Positions 54,725-64,000 of a stretch of DNA of 64,000 nucleotides are shown here, in pieces. Below the pieces are notes generated by a model. That model was not told the DNA's origin. It saw only the letters and a list, made by a program, of their open reading frames with translations, and ran no database searches. Position 1 is the first letter of the stretch. The number at the start of each line of letters is the position of its first letter. A program made the position numbers and the translations under genes. The stretch is from Liopterus haemorrhoidalis (lineage: Eukaryota > Arthropoda > Insecta > Coleoptera > Dytiscidae), in assembly GCA_963971575.1 (NCBI GenBank), contig OZ020622.1, positions 10,702,279 to 10,766,278 of the forward strand. Reading direction: 5' to 3'.

Positions 54725-54778
54725 GACAAAATGACGGTATAAGGGTTTTTTGGTCATACCTACAAAACCCTAAAAATG
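53670..54778 (-). mobile_element. Family A HINE-like element, copy A8 (complete)
   Basis: AATTGATGTGAAGTGTG, GTGTGAATTTTCACAC, CAGGGTTTTGCAGGTATTTA, then the conserved blocks, a decayed tRNA-like module (B box GAGTTCGAATCCTG on the minus strand near 54095), GCATTATTTTCCGAAAACAT and GGGCTACAGGGTGTGGGACA. A long (CAGA)n (54643-54724) and ATACCTACAAAACCCTAAAA close it. It is the most complete single copy in the window, 1.1 kb. Confidence 0.78.
54643..54724. repeat. (CAGA)n array inside copy A8
   Basis: About 20 uninterrupted tetranucleotide units, at the same element position as in A1 but on the opposite strand. Confidence 0.96.
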
Positions 54779-54789
54779 GAAAAAAAATG

Positions 54790-55801
54790 CTAATAGAGAG
54801 TATGACCTCCACGTTGGTTGATCACAGCCCTACATCTGCGAGTCATCGACAAAATAACATTATCGTAGTCTTCTTGAGGTAACTGTGCCCATTCTGCACT
54901 TAGAAGCTCTCTGAATCTAAAATTATCCTGGATGTTATCCACATGTGGAGTAGTTCTTCTCTTAAGCATGTCCCACACATGTTTAATCGGATTTATACCC
55001 GGTGACTGTGCTGGCCATGGTATCGTATACAATACCTTTGTTATCCAGCCAGTTCGTTACAATTCGCGCATCATTTGGCCGAGCATTATCCTGGACAAGA
55101 TGAAACTGATGAAACAGAACCACGAAATGGACGCACAATAGGCTGAAGAATATTATCCAAATATTGCTGCTGTTAAAAATCCATGGAGAAAATGAGATCA
55201 GTTCTACTGCCAATGATTATCCAACCCCATGCCATAATAGTAGCACCTCTGTAACTGTGAACTTCCTGGACGTGCCTCAAATGTTCCAAATTACCGGATC
55301 TTCGCCATACCCTTGTTCGACGAGAATCTGGATGAATTCCAAATCTGGATCTATCAATAAACAAAACTGTAGCCCAATCATAATCACACCAAAATTGTGA
55401 CACCAGTCTAATCTTGCTCTGTGATTGCCTCTAGATAGGAGTTGGCGTCTGATTGGTCGTCGAGATAGAATATTAGCTTCGTGGAGACGATTTCTTACAG
55501 TATCGCGACTAATGGTTTAGTTATGCGCTTGCTGTAACTCCCTTACCAATTCGGGTCCTGTAATAGTAGGTTGTCTTCTAGCATTTAAGACCGAAAATCT
55601 GTCTTGACCTGCTGTTGTACAGCGACCACGTTCCGGATGTTGTTCGGCTGGACTCCCTGTTTCCTTGTAACGCCTTCATAATGGACTGATGACACTTTGA
55701 GAAACTCCTATCCGCTGGACTACATCAACTTGCCTTAAGCCAGCTTGGAGAAGTCCCACCGCACGATTAATGTCGTGGATAGTTAAATTTTGTCGCTCCA
55801 T
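54790..55801 (-). pseudogene. Tc1-like transposase, dead
   Basis: From the ATG at 55801: MERQNLTIHDINRAVGLLQA, RQVDVVQRIGVSQSVIS, WRRYKETGS and QPTITGPELVRELQQA, the paired helix-turn-helix region. Then LFIDRSRFGIHPDSRRTRVW (first Asp), VQDNARPNDARIVTNWL (second Asp) and, after a frameshift, WPAQSPGINPIKHVWDMLKR, where Lys replaces the catalytic Glu of NPIEHxWD. Stops also occur. Terminal inverted repeats were not found: copy A8 ends only 11 bp away on the left, and the right side is not recognisable. Confidence 0.86.
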
Positions 55802-57100
55802 TATTAAAAAATAATGCCACTACTTAAAAACACTGCAATTATTAATATAAACGTTTTAAATCGAATTAAAATGAAACATGTAACCTACGGATCGTGTACT
55901 GAATAAAATTTGTCAAATTTGTATTTGTTTTGTCTTGTTGGTTATTGTTTTTACTTGTTTTCCATAGCCAACTACTCATAATTGCCTACTTTAATTGAAA
56001 TATAACATTACAGGTACAATAATCAATATATTTTCATGTTTTTTTTCAATACCTCTAGACTTTTCCGATTCTTTTCGTAATATATAATTTGGCACAACAC
56101 TAATTATTTTTAGCTTGTATAGAAATCTGGTTTACTTTTTTTTTGTTGCTTTTTTTACCGAAGCTTGAACACAAAGCAATTTTGAGTAATTCTATGAAGG
56201 TTATTCTTACAGATAATTAAATAAAAGCAAATTAATAATGTTATTAGATTTCATGTTCTTAATTAAGCGAATAATTTACATTAAAAGACTTGACCCAACA
56301 ATAAAAACTTTTAATTATTTTTTCCTTTAAGTAACAAACATTCTTAATTGACGTGTTCTTAATTTGAACTTTTAGGCAATTTATTTGTTTTTTCTTCAAT
56401 TAGAAAAAACTTATCGAAAACTCGAGAATGAAAAGGATAAGAAATTGGAAAAAAATATCTAATAATGTTTTATTGAAATTTGGAACAACAAAATAAAATA
56501 TTTTGACCACGTAATTGCGTTATTGGATTTGATATATTGGAAAAATGTTTTATTATTGAAATAGGAAACGGACAATTCTTTCAGAAACGTTATCCTTTTT
56601 GATATTACTGTACTTTTATGAGCAAAAGTTAAAAATTACATTCGAATTAGGAAGGTTATAGTTACCTACGTAGTTTTAAGATATCAAAATAAACTTACTA
56701 TCGCAATTCGGGAAATAAAGAAGGTGAGCAAGGTTTGCTACTTGGATTGCTTAACGAGGGTTACTTTTTATGTTTTAACAAACGACCACTAGATGGCAGT
56801 ACTGAAATGTGTCATTACTATATTAAGATTGACATATGTTATTGTGAAATCTATAACGTATATTACGGCCAGACTCCAGCGTTATATAGTTGGCATACGC
56901 CAGCGTCCGCTCAGCTCTCTGATCGGTCGCTAAAAACCTAAATGGGGAAAAATATGAAGTCCGTAACCACTGTGAAGTGACTCCAGTGGCTATCAGCTGT
57001 CCAGGGCAAGGTAGAAGGCCGCCAGCCCAGTCTAGAGGTAGATTTGACTATGCAGGGTGGTCCTGTAATTATCAATGTCGATGTGCGGCCTAAAATTTAT
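55802..57100. other. Unassigned stretch
   Basis: AT-rich to about 56850, then GC-balanced. No coding frame with a known motif on either strand. Confidence 0.45.
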
Positions 57101-57254
57101 ACGGCGCCAGTCACTTCGCTTCTATTGCCCTAAATTCTGGAAGAAAAATAAAACCCCAGGGGAAGGAATAGAGTTCTCGTAATAGAAACACCAAAATTCT
57201 CAATAACTGAATTTATTAACAAAAAAATCAGTAACTAACAAATGGTAATAACAG

Positions 57255-57415
57255 AATAACTAATATTCGTTAAACGAATATTCAATACGCAAAATCTATA
57301 AACAAAGTAAATTATTCACTAAATGAATACTCAATACGCAAAATCTATAAACAAAATAAATTATTCACTAAATGAATACTCAATAAGCAAAATTTTATAA
57401 CCAAAATATTAATAA
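57255..57415. repeat. Three ~48-bp tandem units
   Basis: CAATACGCAAAATCTATAAA followed by AATTATTCACTAAATGAATA-type sequence recurs three times. It lies in the GC-balanced zone downstream of the gypsy pol gene. Confidence 0.8.
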
Positions 57416-58645
57416 TTACAAGATCAATGACTAGTTAAATATTCCCTTTTTAGCTCGGAGTACGACAAAGTTAATACAAAAAAAAAAATCATTTAATCTA
57501 CGAGCAAAATATCTAAGTTAAATCCAAAATTTTAGAAACTAAGTACTCACGAGTGGCCAAAGGAAATTAAACAACTGAATCTTTAACCGGTAATTAATTA
57601 CAATTTAAACTAACAACTGAATTACTTGTGCTGCGGTATAAATACCCAGTAACATGTGATTGGATTACTTATGCTACAACTGCCCTAGGGCTGCGTGAAG
57701 TTTTGCACAGGAATATTATACCACAGTGATTAATTACGTTGAAAAATGGTAACGGTATTCCGGTTGGCAATACCGTTAGGAAAAATCCGGAAGAATTTTA
57801 GAATCGGAAAGCCAGCGCTTGTTCAAAACCCGATTTAAATTTTTACTATACTTCTAGCTCGCCTTAACTTTAATGAAAACCCAGCCAGTCTAGTGGCCTC
57901 GAAGTCGCGGTGATAAAATATCCAAGGAGGCCAAGAGACTGACTCTCAAAATCCTCTCAAATCCCTTGAAAACCCGTAGTACGTTAACACAAAAAAATCT
58001 CTACCGAGATGAAAAAAAAGTTAACGTACTACCCCAACCCACACGGCTCTACGGAAATATAACTTTAAACAAACTACTAAATTACAGAAAAATTAGGTGA
58101 GGCCTGGCCGATGATGATAATAAAAAAAAAGAAATGCTTGTGGCTGAGGTTCTGCCCGACTGAAGCTAACGTTAATCCACCCAAATCAAATACAAAGACC
58201 GACCCTTGATAACGTGAAAAAGCAGTTAACACGAATACCCGGCCAGGGAATATTCACAGAGAGGGGTTAAACCCATGTGTTTGAGAACTAATTCACAACC
58301 TCGAGTTATCAAGGGGATAAAAAAATGTTGACTTACGGACAGACTGAATCTACAATTAAATAAACTAATTCAACCCTGAGCGAGACTGCTCTGACTAACT
58401 ACGCGCCCCAACACGATTCAGCGCGTCCAACTTATTGTAGCTTAGGGCCTTAGGACGTAGAAAATATATGCTTCACAATAGGGGTGGCACCATGTGCTCA
58501 CTCAACTCAAAATACAAGTACAATACATACACATTCATAAAAATGGCCAAAATTATCAGTGTGTATCCAAAAACATCTATACGGGGACGTATTACGCCTC
58601 AACACAACCCGGAGGTCCGATACGCCACACTCATAAAGATATTTT
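57416..58645. other. GC-balanced non-coding sequence downstream of the retrotransposon
   Basis: Composition resembles the gypsy element rather than the AT-rich surroundings, and no protein frame is present. It may belong to a very long LTR or to another element. A hairpin (AGTACGTTAAC with GTTAACGTACT) lies near 57970-58032. Confidence 0.4.
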
Positions 58646-59773
58646 TGTTACAAATCATCAAACAAATATCATAAATTAGTACTCATCTGAGTTGCAGACA
58701 AAAACAATCTCCCTGTTTCCACGGCTAGATACAATAAGTAGGTTATGTACTCTCTGGACGGTGATGTAGTTTTAAGGTTCCGCTACAAGATGCTTATTCC
58801 TTTGCGACCGGTTGAATACTCGGATAACTTCAGAAATTATTCCTCCAGCCGATATATACTCTCAAATAGGCACAACTGTGCAAATTTTTTGCCTCTATCG
58901 TACCGCCACTGTATGAATAACAGTTAAAAATACAATTAGTGAAACTGGAGACCATACAACAGTTTCGCGTGCGGAAATAAAAGAAAGGTGATACCTTACC
59001 TCGTGGTCGGTGGCTTAAATGGTTTTCTTAAACTCCGAACTTTTGATCAGAAAAGAAAATTCTCATCCGGATATCTCCGTGTCTTCCCTACGAAGACAGT
59101 ATAACGCCAAGCAGTCTCCGCAAAAACGAATTCCGTGTTGCCTTCAATTTCCTCTAGGCTTATACATGGAAGTTTCACTGCACGTGCCGTTAGTTTTTCT
59201 TTCTGGTCAAATTTTTCTGATAACACCACTGTTCGTAAGTTTAAGAGAGACAAAACGCGGCTTCCCATCTGTTTTATAACCTTTTTTCCTCACCCCTCTA
59301 CCGGGTTTACCACTCGCGCATTGTCAGTGCAGACATATGTCTAGTTGCGTTATTACGACCAAATATCCCCAGAAATTTATTTACTATTGAGGATTATAAT
59401 TTCTTGTTCTTTTTTTTTTTTTTTATATAAGGTAGGTGTATCATTCAAACATATTCCGCACGCTAACTGTTGTACTTTCCAGGTTTCCACGACGTATATA
59501 TCCCAAAACAGGTTAAATAGAAATGTCAAAAACAATTAACCTCAAAATTAAGTGACATCTCTAGTATGTTTTTGCATTCGGAAGCAGATGCGGTGCTTGT
59601 TGTCATAAATGCTGTCCTCTAAGTGGGTTGACAGGACCTATTCAGTTGGTTTTGCACCAAATTACCCCATACTGTATCCTTTTATAAGCTTAGAATAAGT
59701 TTTCCGTACGAAGGTAGGTTATCGTCTAACTAGATTTTAAAGCGCTGTGTTTCGGCTAGGATAGCCCGTAACA
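58646..59773 (-). repeat. Candidate 3' LTR of the gypsy element
   Basis: Directly after the polypurine tract the minus strand begins TGTTACGGGC at 59773. A TATA box (TATAAAAGG) lies near 59685-59677. The only matching inverted end, GTAACA, falls at 58651-58646, which would give an LTR of about 1.13 kb. AATAAA occurs near 59380. The 5' LTR is outside the window, so the boundary at 58646 is unproven; a longer LTR reaching about 57100 is possible. Confidence 0.45.
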
Positions 59774-59785
59774 ACTCCCCCTTTG
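59774..59785 (-). promoter_or_regulatory. Polypurine tract of the gypsy element
   Basis: Minus strand AAAGGGGGAGT lies 17 bp after the pol stop codon and immediately before TGTTAC, as expected for the plus-strand DNA primer of an LTR retrotransposon. Confidence 0.8.
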
Positions 59786-59801
59786 CTTAAAAGAGACGGA
59801 G

Positions 59802-62800
59802 TCACTCTGACTCCGTGTCTTCTGGATGGCCCCTTAGATCCTTGGCGTGCCATACGCCACAGGATTTTCCATCCTCTCTATTAAGTTCATAAGTCCATGG
59901 TGACAATTTTCTTTTTATCCAAAATGGTCCGACGTACTTCGGTGCCAAAGCAGCGCTAACATGTTTCGCCGCATTGGAGAGTATGTAATTCCGTCTCCAC
60001 ACACGGTCGCCTATCGCGTACTGGATGTCTCGACGTCTCAAATCATAACGCCGTTTACTATTTTCTGAAGACCTTTTCAGGCGTTCCCGCACCTGGGTGT
60101 ATATCTCCCGAAATACCTTCTGACGTTCTTCCTTATTACTGGGTGTCTCCATTTCCTCTGGAACCCTGTCCACACATTCTTCTGGAAATCCAATCTCCCT
60201 TCCAAAGTTGACAAAATACGGTGTCATTCTAGTGCTTTCATGGACGGACGTTCGTATCGCACAAGATACCTTCTGCAGGTTATCTTCCCACTTCCGCTGG
60301 TCTTGGTCGATGTAGGATCGTATTCCTTGCTTCAACGTCGAGTGTACTCGTTCGACCACATTCGCTTGCGCATGATAGTTAGCGTTGTATCGGAGGCGCA
60401 CGTTATACGTCGCAGCCAAACGACGGAACTCCTTACTTCGGAATTGCGTTCCGTTGTCCAATAATATTGACTCGGGGCTTCCAAACAGCAGAAACACTCC
60501 ATTCTCTAGCAGTTTAACAATGCTGGGCGCGGTGGCCTTCCGCATAGGGAAAGTCAACACGAACTTACTAAACACATCTATCACTGTGAAGATATATTGA
60601 TACCCAGAGGTTGATCTGGTCATCGGACCTACGATATCCACGCTTATCTGCTGCCATGGGCGCTCTACGACTCGCCGCGGCATCATCAATCCGACTGGCG
60701 GTTTTCTCTCTACTTTACTTTCCAAACAAGTGGTACAGCGATGTATATAGCGGACCACGTCCGCTCTCATGAACGGCCAATAATAATGTTGTATTAGTCG
60801 ACAATACGTTTTATAAACGCCTAAGTGTCCTGAGGTCGGTGCGTCATGCATCCGTTGAAGTATCTCTTTACGCTCCGGACGAGGAATCACGCGTTTCCAA
60901 TTCTCCGCTTCGGTTAACAGGCCGGGATTAGGATGCCGGTAGTAGTGGTACAATTTACCTTCTTCCAGGCGCCATGCCGGAAACTTGCGAGGGTTTTCTT
61001 CGACTTTCCGACACATCTTTGTGTACCACGCACAAGGGGGTTGTCCTTCGGTGTTGACGTCGGCAGTAACACTGTCGAGTACTGGTACTCCTCGGCTCAA
61101 GGCGTCGGGTACATGGTGATCTCTCCCCTTACGGTGGATAATTTTAAAGTCGAATTGTTGTAGTCTCAGAGCCCATCTCGCTAGTCGTCCACACGGATCC
61201 TTTAGGTTATGAAGCCAGCACAAGCTGTGATGATCCGTGATCACTGTAAAGTGCGATCCTTCGATGTACGGACGTAATTTCTCTACTGCCCATAACACAG
61301 CCAGACACTCCCTCTCCGTGGTGGTGTACGCCCGTTCTAATCGCGTAAGCGATTTGCTGAGGTAGCATACTACCTTCTCGCCTTCAGGGGTGTTTTGCGA
61401 GAGCACGGCACCAAGTCCGTATCCAGAGGCGTCGGTCTGTATTATGAATGGTAGTGAAAAGTCCGGACAGCATAGGATCGGAGCGGTGATCAGGTGTTGT
61501 TTGATGCGGTTCCACGATTGCTTACATGCGTCGTCCCATTGAAATCGGATGCCCTTTCGGGTTAGCCGATTGAGTGGCGCACAAATGTCTGAATATGTAG
61601 GTATGAAACGTTTGTACCAACCAGCAACGCCCAGCATTCTGCGTACTTCGACTGCGGTGGTGGGTTGTGGGATTTTCAGCATGGCCGAGACCTTATCCGG
61701 GTCGACGGCCAGTCCACCTTGGTTCACCACGTAGCCTAGGTACTTCAGTTCTGGTACTACAAACGCACATTTGTCTTTGTTCAGCGTGAAACCAGCGTCT
61801 AGCAATCTTTTCAATACTTCTCCTAAAATTTCCAGGTGTTTCTCAAAGTTATCCGCGATTATGATGATGTCGTCGAGATATTTGAACACGTGCGGTTCTA
61901 ACTCGGGTCCTAATACGGTATCTATTAATTTCTGAAACGTGGCGGGAGCACTGTGTAGTCCGAACGCTAACCTCTTAAACTGCCATAAACCCCTTCCGGG
62001 CACTGTGAATGCGGTATACTTCTTTGAACTCTCAGTTAACGGGATGTTCCAATACGCTGACTTTATGTCCAGGCTGGAGATGTACCTCGCGTTCTTCAAT
62101 CTGTCTAAGATGCTCGTGATGTAAGGTAGTGGGTAGGCATCGCGCCTAGTGACAGCGTTTACCTTGCGGAAGTCGACGCAGAAGCGCCAAGATTGATCCT
62201 TTTTCTTCACCATCAGCACCGGCGACGACCAATCCGAATTCGATCGTTCGATAACGCCTTCTTCTGCCATCTCGGTGACTTGCCTGTCAATTTCTCGCTG
62301 TATCGCCGGAGAGACCGGATAGTAGCGTTGTTTAATCGGCGGTTGGTGCGGATCCAGCAAGCTGATCTGATGTTCTATTTGGTCCGTACAGCCTATACCT
62401 TTCTTCATACTATTGAAGTGTTTAGAAACCAGTTCATCAATTCTTCCACGTTGATCCTCGTTCATCCTCATTTCGGGCATTTCCAGGGCGCTCAGGTCTA
62501 TCCTGGCCGTATCTTCTAATCGGCTAAAATGCCATCTGCCGCTGCGCAGGTCTGGCACAATTCCAAACTGCCGGAAGAAATCAACCCCCAATATTAAGGT
62601 GTGTGCCATCTCAGGCACCACTATGGCTTCTATCCATGCGGTGTGTCCTTCTATCGTACATGGTAACTGGACAACACCAGCTATTTCCAGACGGTGCCCA
62701 CTGGCGACCGTACATGAGGAAATATGTTTCGTTTTATCTAAATGGAAACCAGCATTCTGCAATAAAGCCCAACCGCGTTTCCCAAGAACGGTTCGGGTTG

Positions 62801-63002
62801 CTCCGCTGTCTAACAATCCTAAAATTCTGTAACCTAAGATCTCAATTTCTAGATAAGGTCGCTCGTCGCTCCGGGCGTTAGCTATTATGTAATCCAAAAT
62901 CGGGTTTATAGAGGTTGCGTCGGACGGAGACCGATCGTTTATCCGCCACGCTGTTCTTTTCCCGGATTCTGCTTCGGGCCACTGGACCCTCTTGGATTGC
63001 AT
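59802..63002 (-). CDS. pol: Ty3/gypsy Pol polyprotein (intact)
   Basis: 1,066 codons without stops. It encodes the enzymes that copy and insert the element, processed in a cytoplasmic particle. In order: aspartic protease (LLDSGATR, residues 63-70, and LILGVDFF, 136-143), reverse transcriptase (LDIKSAYW at 311, YLDD at 375-378) and RNase H (QTDASGYGLGAVL at 522, TERE at 562, ITDHHSL at 588, DALSR at 633). The integrase has an HHCC zinc site (HDAP, GHLG, CTTC at 756-759) and D789, D849, E884, the last two 35 apart. The C terminus (VGPFWIKRK) lacks an obvious chromodomain. No env follows; only 17 bp separate the stop from the polypurine tract. ATG 63002 is directly preceded by TAG, so expression by -1 frameshift from gag is likely. 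Confidence 0.97.
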   Translation of the reverse strand: MQSKRVQWPEAESGKRTAWRINDRSPSDATSINPILDYIIANARSDERPYLEIEILGYRILGLLDSGATRTVLGKRGWALLQNAGFHLDKTKHISSCTVASGHRLEIAGVVQLPCTIEGHTAWIEAIVVPEMAHTLILGVDFFRQFGIVPDLRSGRWHFSRLEDTARIDLSALEMPEMRMNEDQRGRIDELVSKHFNSMKKGIGCTDQIEHQISLLDPHQPPIKQRYYPVSPAIQREIDRQVTEMAEEGVIERSNSDWSSPVLMVKKKDQSWRFCVDFRKVNAVTRRDAYPLPYITSILDRLKNARYISSLDIKSAYWNIPLTESSKKYTAFTVPGRGLWQFKRLAFGLHSAPATFQKLIDTVLGPELEPHVFKYLDDIIIIADNFEKHLEILGEVLKRLLDAGFTLNKDKCAFVVPELKYLGYVVNQGGLAVDPDKVSAMLKIPQPTTAVEVRRMLGVAGWYKRFIPTYSDICAPLNRLTRKGIRFQWDDACKQSWNRIKQHLITAPILCCPDFSLPFIIQTDASGYGLGAVLSQNTPEGEKVVCYLSKSLTRLERAYTTTERECLAVLWAVEKLRPYIEGSHFTVITDHHSLCWLHNLKDPCGRLARWALRLQQFDFKIIHRKGRDHHVPDALSRGVPVLDSVTADVNTEGQPPCAWYTKMCRKVEENPRKFPAWRLEEGKLYHYYRHPNPGLLTEAENWKRVIPRPERKEILQRMHDAPTSGHLGVYKTYCRLIQHYYWPFMRADVVRYIHRCTTCLESKVERKPPVGLMMPRRVVERPWQQISVDIVGPMTRSTSGYQYIFTVIDVFSKFVLTFPMRKATAPSIVKLLENGVFLLFGSPESILLDNGTQFRSKEFRRLAATYNVRLRYNANYHAQANVVERVHSTLKQGIRSYIDQDQRKWEDNLQKVSCAIRTSVHESTRMTPYFVNFGREIGFPEECVDRVPEEMETPSNKEERQKVFREIYTQVRERLKRSSENSKRRYDLRRRDIQYAIGDRVWRRNYILSNAAKHVSAALAPKYVGPFWIKRKLSPWTYELNREDGKSCGVWHAKDLRGHPEDTESE

Positions 63003-63988
63003 CTAGGACATGTGTACTTCGTTACGCCTGGAGTATGGCACGTATAGCACTTCCTGATTGGGCGTTGTGGGCACGCTGCCGCTCGATGTCCCGGTTCTTG
63101 GCAGTTAAAACACGTGAGAATCCGGCCTTGTGGTCGTATTTCTTGTAACTCCGCTGATTGCGGGTGTTGTGTTCCTCGGGAACTCCCGGCCACATAGGCC
63201 AAATCCGGTTCTAACGGCGTCCGATTCCTCGGGGTCGTGATGCTAGCTGGCTGCCAGTTGGTGTGTGCTCGTTCTATACGGCGGCATACTTCCAGGAGGC
63301 GACGTACAGATTCCACTTCGTCCAACAGAAACATCCCATCTTTGTATCGGGCGTGAAGGTTGCGGACAACGATCTTCAACTTACTTATCTCAGGCAAAGG
63401 TGTGCTCAATCTTTTGAACAATGACTCCATGATCGCTAAATAGATGTCAATTGACTCGTCGACTCCTTGCCGGCGGGCGCGGATCTCATCGTACAGCTGG
63501 TCGTCGTAATCGATTGGTACGAAGACGGTACGTAATTGATGCACGAGGTCGTGCCAATCTAAGAAGTTCTGGCGTTGTGCTCGGTACCATATCAATGCCT
63601 TGCCAGTGAACAGATCCAATGCTGAGGCGAATAGTTGTTGTCTCGATACGTTCCGTGCGCTGCGCAATTCTTCCACGCGCTCTAGGAATGCACTCAACGA
63701 CATCTCCTTTTGATCTCCGCTGAACTTTAAGTTCCATTGAGCTGGCGGGATACTCTTGGTTCGCCACGGCTTAACTGGTGGGGTTTCTTCCTCTTCGGTC
63801 TCGAGCGAGCTCTCCTCTGATGGACTGAGGTCGGCCCTAGAGGCATCGAGGTCCCCGATAATCGTTCTCTTAGGAGTTGAGGTAATTCTTCGCGCGCGCG
63901 TCTTGCGATTTATCGTCGTCCAGATGGTTACGAGACGTACTAATAACCGCGACTGTATCGACTTGTTTTCCGCTGATAATGCGGCCAT
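62939..63988 (-). CDS. gag: Ty3/gypsy Gag polyprotein (possibly 5'-incomplete)
   Basis: 350-codon frame for the particle protein. The first third is basic then acidic (LETEEEETPP). The middle holds the capsid-type region (WNLKFSGDQKEMSLSAFLER, ALIWYRAQRQNF, RRQGVDESIDIYLAIMESLF). The C terminus is a nucleocapsid with two CCHC/CCCC-like knuckles (CFNCQEPGHRAAAC and CYTCHTPGVTKYTC). It overlaps pol by 64 bp, with pol in the -1 frame. The ATG at 63988 lies 12 bp from the window edge and the frame is still open there, so the true start may lie outside. Confidence 0.93.
   Translation of the reverse strand: MAALSAENKSIQSRLLVRLVTIWTTINRKTRARRITSTPKRTIIGDLDASRADLSPSEESSLETEEEETPPVKPWRTKSIPPAQWNLKFSGDQKEMSLSAFLERVEELRSARNVSRQQLFASALDLFTGKALIWYRAQRQNFLDWHDLVHQLRTVFVPIDYDDQLYDEIRARRQGVDESIDIYLAIMESLFKRLSTPLPEISKLKIVVRNLHARYKDGMFLLDEVESVRRLLEVCRRIERAHTNWQPASITTPRNRTPLEPDLAYVAGSSRGTQHPQSAELQEIRPQGRILTCFNCQEPGHRAAACPQRPIRKCYTCHTPGVTKYTCPRCNPRGSSGPKQNPGKEQRGG
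62957..62963 (-). promoter_or_regulatory. -1 ribosomal frameshift heptamer at gag/pol
   Basis: On the coding strand the gag frame reads CCG GGA AAA, so the heptamer is G GGA AAA, a canonical X XXY YYZ slippery site. Slipping back one base leads directly into the open pol frame (RTAWRINDR). It lies in the 64-bp overlap, before the gag stop. A downstream pseudoknot was not tested. Confidence 0.75.
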
Positions 63989-64000
63989 ACGGCCGATTCG

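Noticed and set aside
57103..57109. TGGCGCC on the minus strand as a retroviral-type primer binding site
   Set aside because: The following bases do not continue as a tRNA 3' end, and no gag lies beyond it.
59047..59268. Minus-strand frame between pol and the presumed LTR end, as an env or accessory gene
   Set aside because: It lies downstream of the polypurine tract inside the presumed LTR, is 73 codons long and has no signal peptide or membrane segment.
60240..63148. Several plus-strand frames of 60-108 codons inside gag and pol
   Set aside because: Antisense shadows of an intact gypsy polyprotein.

Overview
The window looks like gene-poor, AT-rich DNA from an insect with a transposon-laden genome. 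The order cannot be fixed from sequence alone. Only one stretch looks like a host gene: the first coding exon of a class-A GPCR of the AKH/ACP/corazonin/GnRH-receptor group (coding 27087-27449, + strand), with N-terminal ectodomain, TM1, ICL1 and most of TM2, ending at a clean GTAAGT donor. No later receptor exon was recognised downstream, so everything after 27450 may be intron or intergenic DNA. Nearly all other sequence is transposable elements, their relics, microsatellites, or AT-rich DNA in which nothing can be named.

Layout. 1-2187: AT-rich, two neat hairpins. 2188-5600: a Helitron/HINE-like element (family A) with a (TGTC)n array, then a foldback-like element built on 16-bp repeats. 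5600-9090: LINE and hAT relics, then a second HINE-like family (family B/C) split by a young RNase H-bearing LINE. 9090-13250: family D element with nested MITE and hAT insertions, a pogo/Tigger derivative, a mariner relic, more family B. 13250-20820: LINE fragments, an hAT relic and a six-copy satellite of about 148 bp joined to a family B element. 20820-26530: hAT relics, a Harbinger-like TIR element holding a palindromic MITE, and a LINE split by an hAT that is itself split by a mariner. 26905-27449: the receptor exon. 28000-35770: seven family A copies, including a 1,674-bp tandem duplication. 36000-48000: small hAT MITEs, TA-flanked MITEs, LINE fragments and a second foldback-like structure. 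48960-55810: LINE, a full-length but frameshifted DD41D mariner, a pogo relic, the eighth family A copy, a dead Tc1. 57100-64000: the 3' portion of an intact-looking Ty3/gypsy retrotransposon (gag and pol on the minus strand), with a canonical -1 slippery heptamer in the gag/pol overlap.

The most unusual material is family A. It is a dispersed family of about 1-1.2 kb with inverted subterminal repeats, a terminal palindrome, a GTCT microsatellite and, in the middle of most copies, a tRNA-like pol III module whose sequence differs from copy to copy while the flanks stay recognisable. The fit to Helentron-associated elements (HINE/DINE-1) is an inference from architecture; no Rep/helicase coding sequence is present in the window.
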